Both the position numbers and the translations under genes were made by a program. A stretch of 64,000 nt of DNA. Source: CADEEV01 sp032127875. Its GTDB lineage: Bacteria; Acidobacteriota; Vicinamibacteria; Fen-336. A model generated the notes under the pieces. It ran no database searches. It was not told where the DNA came from and worked only from the letters and a program-made list of their open reading frames with translations. The stretch covers positions 18,294 through 82,293 of the forward strand of contig JAQBHI010000038.1 of assembly GCA_032127875.1 (NCBI GenBank), in the 5' to 3' direction. Every line of letters starts with the position of its first letter. The first letter of the stretch is position 1. This document shows positions 51,247 through 59,320 of the stretch, piece after piece.

Positions 51247-52614
51247 TCAGCGGGGCGGCAGGCCCCGTTTCTTCCACTTCGCGGGCTTGCCCAGTCTCCC
51301 GGCTGGCCTGCCACCGCCTGAGGAAACGAATGCGAGGCCGAAGGCGGCGAACGCTACCCCGATGTCCAGCTGCGATAGCCAAACGCCATGCACGAAGTCG
51401 CGGTACCACGCGACGCCGCCGAGGCCGAGAACGGCCACCGCAGGCAGCGCGGCGAGCGCCAGCGTCCAGGCTCTGCGCGGGACGAGGGGCAGCAGGTTGG
51501 GCAGCAGGAATAGGAACAGCATCGGCACCGGGTGCCGCAGGAACACGTACCCGAACGCTGCCGCGCCGGCGAGCCGTACTGCGAAGGCCTTCCAGCCGAG
51601 ACGATAGCCGAGGCGCAGGCCCGGCAGCATCGAGGCCGCGGCGATCGCAAACAAGGCGACTGGACCGAACACGCGGCCGAACGCCGAGAACCAGTTGGGC
51701 TCGCTGGGCGAGTTGGGCGGCGCGTCCTCGAGATCGCGAAGGATCGCGAGCACGCCCGTGCCCATCGAGCCAAGCGACGCGGAGTCGAGCTTCTCCGCCG
51801 TGTCGGAAGACTGGTGGTACCAGGGGTAGAACCTCGAGAACGACGAATCGGACACGAACAGCGCGGGCAGGCCGGCCTGGATGAAGGAAAGATCGTCGCC
51901 GTACAGGTCCGCCCGAAACGTGCGGACGGCGGCCTGGTAGAGCCAGGGGATGTAGGGATCCCCGACGACGAAGCCGACGCCCGCGCTGCGGGCGGCGGCC
52001 TGAGCACGGCTGATCAGCCACGCAGGTGCGATGGCGCTGCGGCCCGGCCGCAGCGGGTCTTCGTAGGCGATCGGCTGGAACGCAGGCGTCCCGCCCTTCC
52101 AGCCGCACATCTCGATGATGAACGCCGCGGTGAGATTGCGCGACTCGGGGCCGAGGGCCTTGATGTAGGCGCGCGAGCCCGCGGTCGTGGTCTTGCCCGT
52201 GGCCCACGCCTCCTCGCCGTCGAAGGACACGAACACGAAGCTGCGGCGTCGCTGCTTGTCCTTCGCCAGACTGCGCGCAGCCTCGATCAGCACTCCCACA
52301 CCGCCGCCGTCGTCGTAGGCGCCCGGGGCCTCGGGCGCCGTGTCGTGGTGGGCGCCCACGACCACGAACTCGGGCCCCGCCGCGCGCAGAACGCCGATCA
52401 CGTTCTGGCCCTGGATCCCGTGGCTCTCGAAGGGCGCGAGGCGCACCTGCTGCAGCCCGGCGTCACGAAATTGCGCGGCCACGTACTGGGCCGCCAGGGA
52501 GTTCCGGGGCGAACCCCAGGGGTGCGGCCCGAGCGCCGCGAGGCGCGCGGCATGCTCGGCGGCCGCTGCGCCATCGAGGCTGGCGGCGAGTAGGATCGCG
52601 CTCAGAAGCCACAT
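51247..52614 (-). CDS. M28-family zinc aminopeptidase with C-terminal membrane domain
   Basis: This encodes 455 residues. A signal peptide (MWLLSAILLAASLDGAAA) is followed by the M28 catalytic domain (~20-290). It has VVVGAHHDTAPEAPGAYDDGGGV (His and bridging Asp ligands), FVSFDGEEAWATG (catalytic Glu), FIIEMCGWKGG and WYHQSSDTAEKLD (last His). From ~310 there are about five membrane helices and a basic tail (KPAKWKKRGLPPR). It should cleave peptides on the outer face of the inner membrane. The overall layout resembles other membrane-anchored M28 peptidases. It is divergent from the cupredoxin gene. Confidence 0.88.
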   Translation of the reverse strand: MWLLSAILLAASLDGAAAAEHAARLAALGPHPWGSPRNSLAAQYVAAQFRDAGLQQVRLAPFESHGIQGQNVIGVLRAAGPEFVVVGAHHDTAPEAPGAYDDGGGVGVLIEAARSLAKDKQRRRSFVFVSFDGEEAWATGKTTTAGSRAYIKALGPESRNLTAAFIIEMCGWKGGTPAFQPIAYEDPLRPGRSAIAPAWLISRAQAAARSAGVGFVVGDPYIPWLYQAAVRTFRADLYGDDLSFIQAGLPALFVSDSSFSRFYPWYHQSSDTAEKLDSASLGSMGTGVLAILRDLEDAPPNSPSEPNWFSAFGRVFGPVALFAIAAASMLPGLRLGYRLGWKAFAVRLAGAAAFGYVFLRHPVPMLFLFLLPNLLPLVPRRAWTLALAALPAVAVLGLGGVAWYRDFVHGVWLSQLDIGVAFAAFGLAFVSSGGGRPAGRLGKPAKWKKRGLPPR

Positions 52615-52625
52615 GCAGGCGGCGA

Positions 52626-52631
52626 ATTATA
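52626..52631 (-). promoter_or_regulatory. Consensus -10 box (TATAAT) for the M28 peptidase gene
   Basis: On the minus strand CGCTATAATTCGCC lies 11 bp before the ATG (52614). This is a perfect -10 hexamer, and the resulting 5' leader would be only a few bases. It nearly abuts the plus-strand element at 52634. Confidence 0.5.
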
Positions 52632-52633
52632 GC

Positions 52634-52643
52634 GTGCTACAAT
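52634..52643 (+). promoter_or_regulatory. Extended -10 promoter element (GTGCTACAAT)
   Basis: GCGTGCTACAATCCCGCGC lies 29 bp before the GTG of the cupredoxin gene (52673), with GGAGG at 52661-52665 as ribosome site. This is the clearest instance of the window's TGC-TACAAT element, in a 58-bp divergent intergenic region. Confidence 0.55.
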
Positions 52644-52672
52644 CCCGCGCGTTCGCCTTTGGAGGCATTCCC

Positions 52673-53329
52673 GTGCGCGCTCCCGCGGCCCTCCTGGGCC
52701 TCGCCCTCGCGTTCCCCGCATCGGCCGGCACCGTCGTAGGGACGGTCTCCGTCCTCGAAAAAGACGACCGCAAGGCCCGCGATCTCTCCGACGTGATCGT
52801 CTGGGTGGACGGCGTCAAGCTGAGTCCGCGGCCAGCCACGGTCCGGGTGACGATGCGAGCCAAGAGCTTCACACCCCACGTCTCGGTCGTCGCCGTCGGG
52901 GGCACCGTGGAGTTCCCCAACGACGACCCGCTATTCCACAACGCCTTTTCGGTGTCCGGCGAGAACCGCTTCGACCTCGCCCTCTACAAGCGGCCGAAGA
53001 GCGGCTCTTGGAGAGCTGTCGCGCCCGGCATCGTGCGCGTGTTCTGCAACATCCACCCGCAGATGAGCGCGATCGTCGTGGTCCGGGACAACCCTTGTTT
53101 CGCCAGAGCGAGCGCCGACGGCAGCTTCGTCATCGAGGGGGTCCCCGCCGGCAGCTACACGCTCAAGGCGTGGCACGAGCGCGGCGGCGAGGGAAGCATC
53201 GAGATGAGCGTGCCCGCCGACGGCCAGACCGGCGCCTCGCTCGTGCTCGACGCATCGAGCTTCAAGCGGGCCCAGCACAAGAACAAATTCGGCAAGGACT
53301 ACTCCGCGCCCGGGGCCGACAAGTACTGA
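52673..53329 (+). CDS. Secreted cupredoxin with C-terminal carboxypeptidase-regulatory-like domain
   Basis: This encodes 218 residues. A signal peptide (LLGLALAFPASAG) is followed by a plastocyanin-like domain (~25-145). Its type I copper ligands are visible: His in DPLFHNAFSV, and Cys, His and Met in RVFCNIHPQMSA. A small Ig-like regulatory domain follows (ASADGSFVIEGVPAGSYTLKAWHERG). The protein should sit in the periplasm and carry or sense electrons or copper. The GTG at 52673 has GGAGG 7 bp upstream. Its TGA overlaps the ATG of the receptor kinase gene by one base (TGATG), so the two are translationally coupled. Confidence 0.87.
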   Translation: MRAPAALLGLALAFPASAGTVVGTVSVLEKDDRKARDLSDVIVWVDGVKLSPRPATVRVTMRAKSFTPHVSVVAVGGTVEFPNDDPLFHNAFSVSGENRFDLALYKRPKSGSWRAVAPGIVRVFCNIHPQMSAIVVVRDNPCFARASADGSFVIEGVPAGSYTLKAWHERGGEGSIEMSVPADGQTGASLVLDASSFKRAQHKNKFGKDYSAPGADKY

Positions 53330-55386
53330 TGGGACTCACACAGAAGATCCTGTTGTTCACGAGCCTCATCGTCATCGCCCTGGTGGCGACCACCTTGTCC
53401 TACACCACTTTTCAGGCGGATCAGCTGGCCCACAACACGATTTCCGAGGGCCTCGCCGCGACCCGCGACGTCTGGGAGACCTTCCAGGCCGACCGCTACA
53501 GCAAGCTGAAGCTCGGTATTCGCGTGCTCGGCAACGATCCTGCCTTCAAGGCGGCCGTGGCGAACGTCGAGGACCTCAAGGTGCGGCAGGCCACCGTCTT
53601 CGACATGCTGCACGAGCGTGGCCAGGACCTCTCGGCCGATTTCTTCATCGCGACCGACCCCGATGGGATGGTGATCGCGCGCAGCGACCGCGCGGGCGTC
53701 AAGGGCGACGACCTCTCCAGGGACCCCGTCGTGACCCGGCCGCTCGAGCAGGGCGAGGAATCAGCCACGGTCTGGCTGCAGGGCGAGCAGCTGTTCCACG
53801 CGGTTTCAGTGCCGATGGTCACTGCTGGCGAGACGCTGGGAGTGCTGATCGCGGGCTATGGCATCGACGAGACCCTCGCGGGCCAGATCCGCAAGCTGAC
53901 CCGCAGCGACATCGCGTACCTGACCCGCTCGAAGGGCCGCGCGCTGCAGCTCTCGGTTTCTTCACTGGGACCCAGAGAGGGAGCGCTTCGGGAAGCGCTG
54001 GCTCGACCCGAACTTGCGGCGGTCGCCGCGGACAAGGATCCCTTCGGCCTCCGCCTCGGAGACGAGCCGTACATCGGCATCGTGGTTCCGCTGAAGAGCG
54101 CCAGCGGCGAGACCGCCGGGCAGATGCTCGCGCTGCGCAGCATCGCGGTCGAGAAGGCCGGCTTTCAGCAATTCCGCAACAGCCTGATCGTGGTGTCTCT
54201 GGTGGTGATGGCGATCGCGCTGGGGCTCGCCTTCCTGGCGGCACGACAGATCACGGGTCCAGTGCGAATCCTGGCGGGGCTGGTCGAGAAGGCGCGCGAC
54301 GGCTCGTACTCGGGGGCCGTGGCGGTGGCCACCAGCGACGAGATCGGGGTGTTGGCGCGCACCTTCAACAGCCTGCTCGCGGACCTGCGCGAGAAGGACC
54401 AGATGATCCACTTCCTGCGCGAGGGGATCACCATCCTCAAGAAGTCGGGAGAGACCTCACGGGCGCCAGGCAGCGACGCCACCTTCGCCCTGAACCCCGC
54501 GTCATCGACCACCGGCGCAGGCATCCAGAAGGGCGCGCTCTTCGCCGGCCGCTACGAAATCCTCGCGACGCTGGGCAAGGGCGGCATGGGCGTCGTGTAC
54601 CGCGCGCACGACCGGCAGCTCGACGAAACCGTGGCGCTCAAGGTGCTGCGCCCGGACGTGATACGGGACGACCCGACGCTGCTGGAACGTTTCAAGCAGG
54701 AGTTGAAGCTCGCCCGGCGGATCACCCACCGCTGCGTGCTGCGCACTCACGACTTCGGTGAAACGGAAGGCACACCCTACATCTCGATGGAGTATCTCGA
54801 GGGCATCACGCTCAAGGACCTGATCCTGAGCAAGGGCGCCCTGCCCGTCGGCGTCGGGCTGCGCATCGCAAAGCAGATGTGCCACGGCCTCGACGCCGCG
54901 CACCGCCAGGGCGTCATCCACCGCGACATCAAGCCGCAGAACATGCTGATCCTGCCCGAGACGGGCGAACTGAAGATCATGGACTTCGGGATCGCGCGGG
55001 CAGCGACGCTGAAGGCCGGCGCCTCGGGGCTCACGACCGACGGCACGGTGATGGGCACGCCCGACTACATCCCGCCTGAGCAGGCCCAGGGCGAGCCCGC
55101 CGATTTCCGCTCCGATCTCTACTCGCTCGGCGTCGTGCTGTTCGAGGTCTTCACCGGCAAGCTGCCGTTCAACGCGGACAGCATCATGAAGATCGTCCTC
55201 GCGCACATCCAGGAGCCGCCGCCCGCGCCGCGTACGCTCAACCGAAGTATCCCGCCGGATCTCGAGGCCGTGATCCTGCGCTGCCTGGCGAAGGATCCCG
55301 CCGCGCGCTACCCGCGCGTCGCCGACATGCTGAAGGATCTGACGGTCGCTTCGTCGCGGGTGGACGCAGGCTCGACGGCCGCCTGA
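53329..55386 (+). CDS. Receptor Ser/Thr protein kinase: extracytoplasmic sensor, HAMP, Hanks-type kinase
   Basis: This encodes 685 residues. TM1 (~7-27), an extracytoplasmic sensor (~30-285, CACHE-like pattern with FFIATDPDGMVIARSDR), TM2 (~285-307) and a HAMP domain (~307-360, ending EIGVLARTFNSLLADLRE) come first. The kinase domain (~405-675) shows LGKGGMGVVYRAHD (P-loop), VALKVLRPD (Lys), VIHRDIKPQNML (catalytic Asp), IMDFGIA and GTPDYIPPEQAQG. All catalytic residues are present. The order is that of a histidine kinase with a Ser/Thr kinase in place of the kinase module, the reverse of the usual PknB layout. It is coupled to the cupredoxin gene, which may provide the signal. Confidence 0.92.
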   Translation: MGLTQKILLFTSLIVIALVATTLSYTTFQADQLAHNTISEGLAATRDVWETFQADRYSKLKLGIRVLGNDPAFKAAVANVEDLKVRQATVFDMLHERGQDLSADFFIATDPDGMVIARSDRAGVKGDDLSRDPVVTRPLEQGEESATVWLQGEQLFHAVSVPMVTAGETLGVLIAGYGIDETLAGQIRKLTRSDIAYLTRSKGRALQLSVSSLGPREGALREALARPELAAVAADKDPFGLRLGDEPYIGIVVPLKSASGETAGQMLALRSIAVEKAGFQQFRNSLIVVSLVVMAIALGLAFLAARQITGPVRILAGLVEKARDGSYSGAVAVATSDEIGVLARTFNSLLADLREKDQMIHFLREGITILKKSGETSRAPGSDATFALNPASSTTGAGIQKGALFAGRYEILATLGKGGMGVVYRAHDRQLDETVALKVLRPDVIRDDPTLLERFKQELKLARRITHRCVLRTHDFGETEGTPYISMEYLEGITLKDLILSKGALPVGVGLRIAKQMCHGLDAAHRQGVIHRDIKPQNMLILPETGELKIMDFGIARAATLKAGASGLTTDGTVMGTPDYIPPEQAQGEPADFRSDLYSLGVVLFEVFTGKLPFNADSIMKIVLAHIQEPPPAPRTLNRSIPPDLEAVILRCLAKDPAARYPRVADMLKDLTVASSRVDAGSTAA

Positions 55387-55390
55387 AGCC

Positions 55391-55564
55391 GTGCTCGCAT
55401 GGCAGAAGGCCCAGCTCGAGTGCGTGGACCTGCTAGCGGCGTTCCGGAAGGCGTCCGGACAGCGCCTCTACCTGCCGCTGGGGGACATGCACTGGAACCG
55501 CAAGGGGCACTCGGTCGCGGCAACGGCCCTGGCTCTGGCCCTCACCAACCGACCCCCGGCCTGA
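55391..55564 (+). pseudogene. C-terminal relic of an SGNH/AlgX-like hydrolase
   Basis: From GTG at 55391 a frame of 57 residues reads AWQKAQLECVDLLAAFRKAS and then LYLPLGDMHWNRKGHSVAAT, ending at TGA 55562-55564. The D-x-H-W-N-x-x-GH element is the C-terminal catalytic Asp-His block of SGNH/AlgX/DltD-like esterases, but the rest of such a protein (~300 residues) is missing. The frame before it runs into the kinase gene. The remaining 182 bp up to 55746 contain nothing recognisable except a ribosome site for the next gene. Confidence 0.6.
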
Positions 55565-55746
55565 CCGGCCAGGGCGAAGCGGCCCACCCCCGGAGGCCCG
55601 GGAACCTTCGCGTTCGCGGCGGCGTGTGACGGTTTGAGGCAGCGTCCCACGTCGTCCCGGAAGCCTGTGACACTTTGCGAAAGCAACACACGCCACCGAT
55701 CAAGCGCACCTGCTTCGAGCGAACCTCTGTAGCCAGGAAGTGTCTC

Positions 55747-56328
55747 ATGAAGCTTCACAGGTCGACGCTGTTGCTGATGGTGTTGCTTGGCCCAAACTCC
55801 GGGCTCGGCGCCGAGGACGTCCTGGCGCCAGGTGCGCGGCTCCGGATCACAGCCCCGCCTCATCCCAGACATCAATTCGTAGGAACGCTGATCGCCGAAG
55901 ACGCCGACTCACTGCGTCTCGAGGTGGGCAAGGAGGTGATCACGCTGCCGCGCCAGTCGGTGACGAAGCTCGAGATCAGCCGCGCTCGCAGCAGAAAGAC
56001 GCGCGGGGCGCACATCGGCCTGCTGGCGGGTGCAGTCTCGGGCGCCGCCCTGGGCTATGCGATCGGCGAAGACAGCAGCCAAAGCGTGCCGTTCTGCACG
56101 TTCGGCGGCTGCGCCACGCTGGGCCCGTTCTGGCCCAATCGGCCTACGAGCGCGGTCATCGTCGGCATTTTCTTCGGCGCCGTCGGCGCCGGCGTGGGCG
56201 CCCTCGTCTCTCCTCGCGAGAAGTGGGAGTCGGTTCCGAGCCGGCGGGTCAGACTCCGTCTCGCGCCCACGCCAGGACGAGGGGTTGCCGCCCAGGTGAC
56301 GATCGGTTTCGGCGGGAGGACGCGGTGA
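55747..56328 (+). CDS. Exported glycine-zipper protein of unknown function
   Basis: This encodes 193 residues. A signal peptide (STLLLMVLLGPNSGLGAEDV) is followed by a beta-rich, SH3-like stretch (LAPGARLRITAPPHPRHQFV, DSLRLEVGKEVITLPRQSV). Two Gly/Ala-rich membrane segments come next: GLLAGAVSGAALGYAIGE at ~105-122 and AVIVGIFFGAVGAGVGALV at ~145-163. A loop with two Cys (PFCTFGGCATLG) lies between them. Such glycine-zipper proteins are common in envelopes but poorly understood. The ATG at 55747 follows AGGAAG. It is flanked by gene relics on both sides. Confidence 0.72.
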   Translation: MKLHRSTLLLMVLLGPNSGLGAEDVLAPGARLRITAPPHPRHQFVGTLIAEDADSLRLEVGKEVITLPRQSVTKLEISRARSRKTRGAHIGLLAGAVSGAALGYAIGEDSSQSVPFCTFGGCATLGPFWPNRPTSAVIVGIFFGAVGAGVGALVSPREKWESVPSRRVRLRLAPTPGRGVAAQVTIGFGGRTR

Positions 56329-56760
56329 CGGACCGCGGCCGTCGAAGTCGCGCGATGGAATGCCGGCTTCGCTAACCACGCGGCGTGAATCTGGTCGTCG
56401 AGCCACGCCGCTCGTCCACTTGCGGCGCCGCCAGTGCCTACATCGCAGCCCCAAGGGCGCGGCACGCGCGCTTTCGGTGCGGATTCAAGGGCCGATAGGT
56501 CGCCCGTCAGTCACCTGCGAATCTTGAGCCTGTCCGACCCCGATCGGATAGGATCCCCGCCAGGATGGATCCACGGGATCGCCGCGCCAGGTCTGCGGAC
56601 CTCATCCTGGTGCTCTGGTCTGCGTACACCTGCGTCGAGGCCATCCGATACTCCCTGGCGGAAGGAACAGTAGGCTCGGAGAGCCCATCCACGGCTTGGC
56701 GGTCGCGGTCGCGGCTCCGGAAGTCCATTCTCCCGTGGGCGCCGCCACCGCGCGGGCACC
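56329..56760. other. 432-bp stretch without a recognised gene
   Basis: I checked both strands. Short open frames exist (e.g. 56434-56673 and 56565-56888 on plus, 56507-56728 on minus), but they are Arg-rich and have no family resemblance, no ribosome site and no operon spacing. With the relics at 55391 and 56761 this looks like decaying sequence. Confidence 0.5.
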
Positions 56761-56889
56761 GCGCTCGGGCACAAGCGCCCCGCCGAGGAGAACCGCAGGC
56801 TGCGGCTCGTCTTCGACGACCGCTACCGCATGGTAGGCGAGAGCCAGGCGCTCGATGCGCGAGCTCGAACTTGCCGATCTGCTTGTAGG
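56761..56889 (+). pseudogene. Possible relic of an NtrC-type sigma-54 regulator
   Basis: In the frame running into the next gene, the translation reads AEENRRLRLVFDDRYRMVGE then SQALDARAR. In NtrC-family regulators the linker before the AAA+ domain typically has a run of this kind (an E-N-R-R-L-R helix, then an aromatic/basic stretch and (I/V)GESxA(L/M)). Here only ~30 residues match; the receiver, the ATPase and the helix-turn-helix are absent, and the match ends at ~56860. The match is short and from memory of the family, so this is tentative. Confidence 0.35.
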
Positions 56890-58266
56890 ATGCCTCGCGT
56901 GTTCACGCGACTCACCCGATCGGCCCTGTGGTTGTCAGCGTTTCCGGTCGCCGCCTTCCTGCTGATCTACGTTCCCGACGTGGGCCACGGCTTCATCAGC
57001 GACGACTTCTCCTGGATCAAGGGCAGCCGCTTCGCGGGCTGGGAGGGCCTGCTCGGTCTCTTCCGGACCCACAACGGCTTCTATCGGCCCCTGGTCTCGC
57101 TCTCGTTCGCCGCCAACGAGCGCTTGCTGGGTCTCCGGCCCTTGGGCTACGGCCTGACCAACCTCGGCCTGGCCCTCGGCTGTGCCGCGGCGATCGTGGC
57201 CCTTGCCCGCGGCTTGGGCATGGCGAAAGGGGCGGGCCTGCTCGCGGCGTGTCTGTGGATGCTGAACCCCCACGGCATCGGCATGAGCGTGCTGTGGATC
57301 AGCGGGCGCACTTCCTTGCTCCTGACCCTCTTCTCCCTTCTCGCCGCCCACGAAGCCGTGAAGGGCCGGCAGAAATCGGCCGCGGCCTTCTGTCTCCTGG
57401 CGCTCTTCTCCAAGGAGGAGGCGGTCCTGCTCCCCGCGGTGCTGATGCTCTGGGCCGGCTGGCGCGCGAACGGAGCGGCCGATTTCGACGCGCGGCGCGC
57501 GTTCCGTCGGACCTGGCCCCTCTTCCTCTCGCTCGCGACCTATCTCGCCTTGCGGTCAACGACCGGGGCCTACCTGCCGACGACGGCGCCGCCGTTCTAT
57601 CGGCCGAGCTTGGAGCCTTGGCTGCTACTCCGAAACGTCCTCGAGTACACGGACCGCGCTTGCACGTTCCCCCTCGCGGCGGCCCTCCTCCTGTCGGCGC
57701 TCACGGCCAGGCGTCCACGGCTGGGCGCGATGGAGCGGCGCTGGCTGGAGATGGGGCTCTTGTGGCTGATCGGGGGTTACGGGCTGACGGTCTTCCTTCC
57801 CGTCCGCTCGAGCCTGTATGCCTGCTTGCCGAGCGTCGGCCCCGTCCTCGCGGCCGCCGCCGTCTCCACAGCCGTCTGGGCCGCCGCCTCCGAACAAGAC
57901 CGAAGGCGTGCGCTCGCGGCCGCGGCCCTGATCCCGTTCCTCGTCATTCCGATCTACCGGGCCCGGAACGTGAGGTGGGTGACGCCCGCCGAGGTCTCGT
58001 CCCACGTGATCGAGGGCCTCGGGGAGGGCGTTCCCCCCGGGCTGGCCCTCGTGCTCCGGGACGAGAACGGGCTGATCGCGCGAGCATTCGGGACCCTAGT
58101 GGAGGAAGCGCTCCGGATGGCGCTCGACCGTCCGGGCCTGCATGTCTGGCTCGAACCGCCTCCTTCACTCTGGCCCTACTCGGGTCTTCACCCGGTCGCC
58201 GAGGGGGAGCCCGCGGTCGTTTTCGAGCTGAAAGGCGGCCGGCTCGGCCCCGCTTCCAGGCCTTGA
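56890..58266 (+). CDS. Polytopic membrane protein, GT-C-like
   Basis: This encodes 458 residues with about ten membrane helices (first at ~12-30) and a soluble tail of ~90 residues. The loop VGHGFISDDFSWIKGSRFAG has the paired acidic residues (DD) after the first helix that are characteristic of GT-C glycosyltransferases and TMTC-like proteins, and HNGFYRPLVSLSFAANERLL follows. It is probably a lipid-linked-sugar-dependent transferase, acceptor unknown. The ATG at 56890 (MPRVFTRLTRSALW) has GTAGG upstream. The open frame before it is the NtrC-like relic. It converges with the FkbM methyltransferase gene, 45 bp away. Confidence 0.78.
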   Translation: MPRVFTRLTRSALWLSAFPVAAFLLIYVPDVGHGFISDDFSWIKGSRFAGWEGLLGLFRTHNGFYRPLVSLSFAANERLLGLRPLGYGLTNLGLALGCAAAIVALARGLGMAKGAGLLAACLWMLNPHGIGMSVLWISGRTSLLLTLFSLLAAHEAVKGRQKSAAAFCLLALFSKEEAVLLPAVLMLWAGWRANGAADFDARRAFRRTWPLFLSLATYLALRSTTGAYLPTTAPPFYRPSLEPWLLLRNVLEYTDRACTFPLAAALLLSALTARRPRLGAMERRWLEMGLLWLIGGYGLTVFLPVRSSLYACLPSVGPVLAAAAVSTAVWAAASEQDRRRALAAAALIPFLVIPIYRARNVRWVTPAEVSSHVIEGLGEGVPPGLALVLRDENGLIARAFGTLVEEALRMALDRPGLHVWLEPPPSLWPYSGLHPVAEGEPAVVFELKGGRLGPASRP

Positions 58267-58311
58267 CCCTCGGCACGACTGAGACTGAACCGGCGCTCGA
58301 TCACAGCAGCG

Positions 58312-59133
58312 TCATCGCAGGGGCAGAGACTGCGGCCGGCTCGCCCAGATCATCGCCGTCGAATCGCCCTTGGCAGCAGTCCGAACAACGAAGCCGTGGG
58401 CTTCGAGGAGTGCGACGATCCGGCCCGGTGTCCTCGAGCGGTCGAGGCTGTGGGCCTCCATCGCGATCCTTCGCACGCAGCCGAGCGCCTCGGGCACCGC
58501 CGCCTCGAGGATCTCGTATTCGGCGCCTTCGCAGTCCATCTTGAGGAGATCGACGGCCTCCAGTGCGTGCGTCTCGAGGATGCCCCGCAAGGTCACGGAT
58601 GGGACGGAGAGTTGCCCCGCGCCGGGCTCGACGATGTGGAGTGAATGCCCCGCCGGGCTATCCGAGAGATGGAGTTGCCGCTCGCCCGTGACCCCGGATA
58701 CCGCGCATCCTGATAGCCGCACGTTTGAAAGGCCATTCCGGACCATATTGCTCGACAGCAGCTCGAAGTTCTCAGGAGCCGGCTCGAAAGCGAACACCGT
58801 GACTCCTTGCGCGGCACGGGCGGCGCTTGCTGCAAACGCGCCAATGTGCGCCCCGACATCGAGGATGATGGAGTTGTCCTTTATCGCAAAGCCTGGCGGC
58901 GTGTAAACCCGGTGGAAGAACACATCCTTGAGCACCGCGACGTCGAGGGTTCGAGGTCGGGCCTCCAACTGCAGGCCATTTCGGAGATGGTAGGTCAGTC
59001 GCGAGGGGCGCACGCGGCCGTACGTGGCGAGGTAGTGGTCGACCCAGTTTCGCACGACGCTTACGAAGCCTGCGGTCGCTCGCAGTTTCGCGAGCACGCT
59101 GACGCGATGACGCATCCCGAGGACAGTCCTCAA
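58312..59133 (-). CDS. FkbM-family methyltransferase
   Basis: This 273-residue SAM-dependent enzyme has the family signature SIILDVGAHIGAFAASAARA, VFAFEPAPENFELLSSNMVRNGL and VDLLKMDCEGAEYEIL (the D-x-E-G motif of FkbM). FkbM enzymes usually methylate sugar hydroxyls of glycans or natural products, which fits the membrane glycosyltransferase next door. The start at 59133 is only 4 bp after the stop of a short frame (59138-59293). It points away from PEP carboxykinase on the same strand. Confidence 0.87.
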   Translation of the reverse strand: MRTVLGMRHRVSVLAKLRATAGFVSVVRNWVDHYLATYGRVRPSRLTYHLRNGLQLEARPRTLDVAVLKDVFFHRVYTPPGFAIKDNSIILDVGAHIGAFAASAARAAQGVTVFAFEPAPENFELLSSNMVRNGLSNVRLSGCAVSGVTGERQLHLSDSPAGHSLHIVEPGAGQLSVPSVTLRGILETHALEAVDLLKMDCEGAEYEILEAAVPEALGCVRRIAMEAHSLDRSRTPGRIVALLEAHGFVVRTAAKGDSTAMIWASRPQSLPLR

Positions 59134-59137
59134 CGCT

Positions 59138-59293
59138 CTACGCTCTAATGATCCAGCGAACGATCTCAGGGAACGTCGGCCGCTTTCCGCGCATCAAGAT
59201 ACCGTCGCGGTTGATCCGCGCTGCGATCACCAAGACCCCCACCACGGTGGCGAGCGCGGCGGGCGAGCTGGTCGAGAAGAGGATTCGGGACAC
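59138..59293 (-). CDS. Possible 51-residue protein upstream of FkbM
   Basis: A GTG-started frame encodes VSRILFSTSSPAALATVV, a hydrophobic stretch VVGVLVIAARI, and a basic end (MRGKRPTFPEIVRWIIRA). It would be a small membrane or membrane-associated protein. It ends 4 bp before the FkbM ATG, as in an operon, and lies after the PEP carboxykinase stop. There is no strong ribosome site and no recognised family. It may equally be the remnant of a longer gene. Confidence 0.3.
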   Translation of the reverse strand: MSRILFSTSSPAALATVVGVLVIAARINRDGILMRGKRPTFPEIVRWIIRA

Positions 59294-59320
59294 CTCGACA
59301 TCGCCCTGGCTACGCCAACC

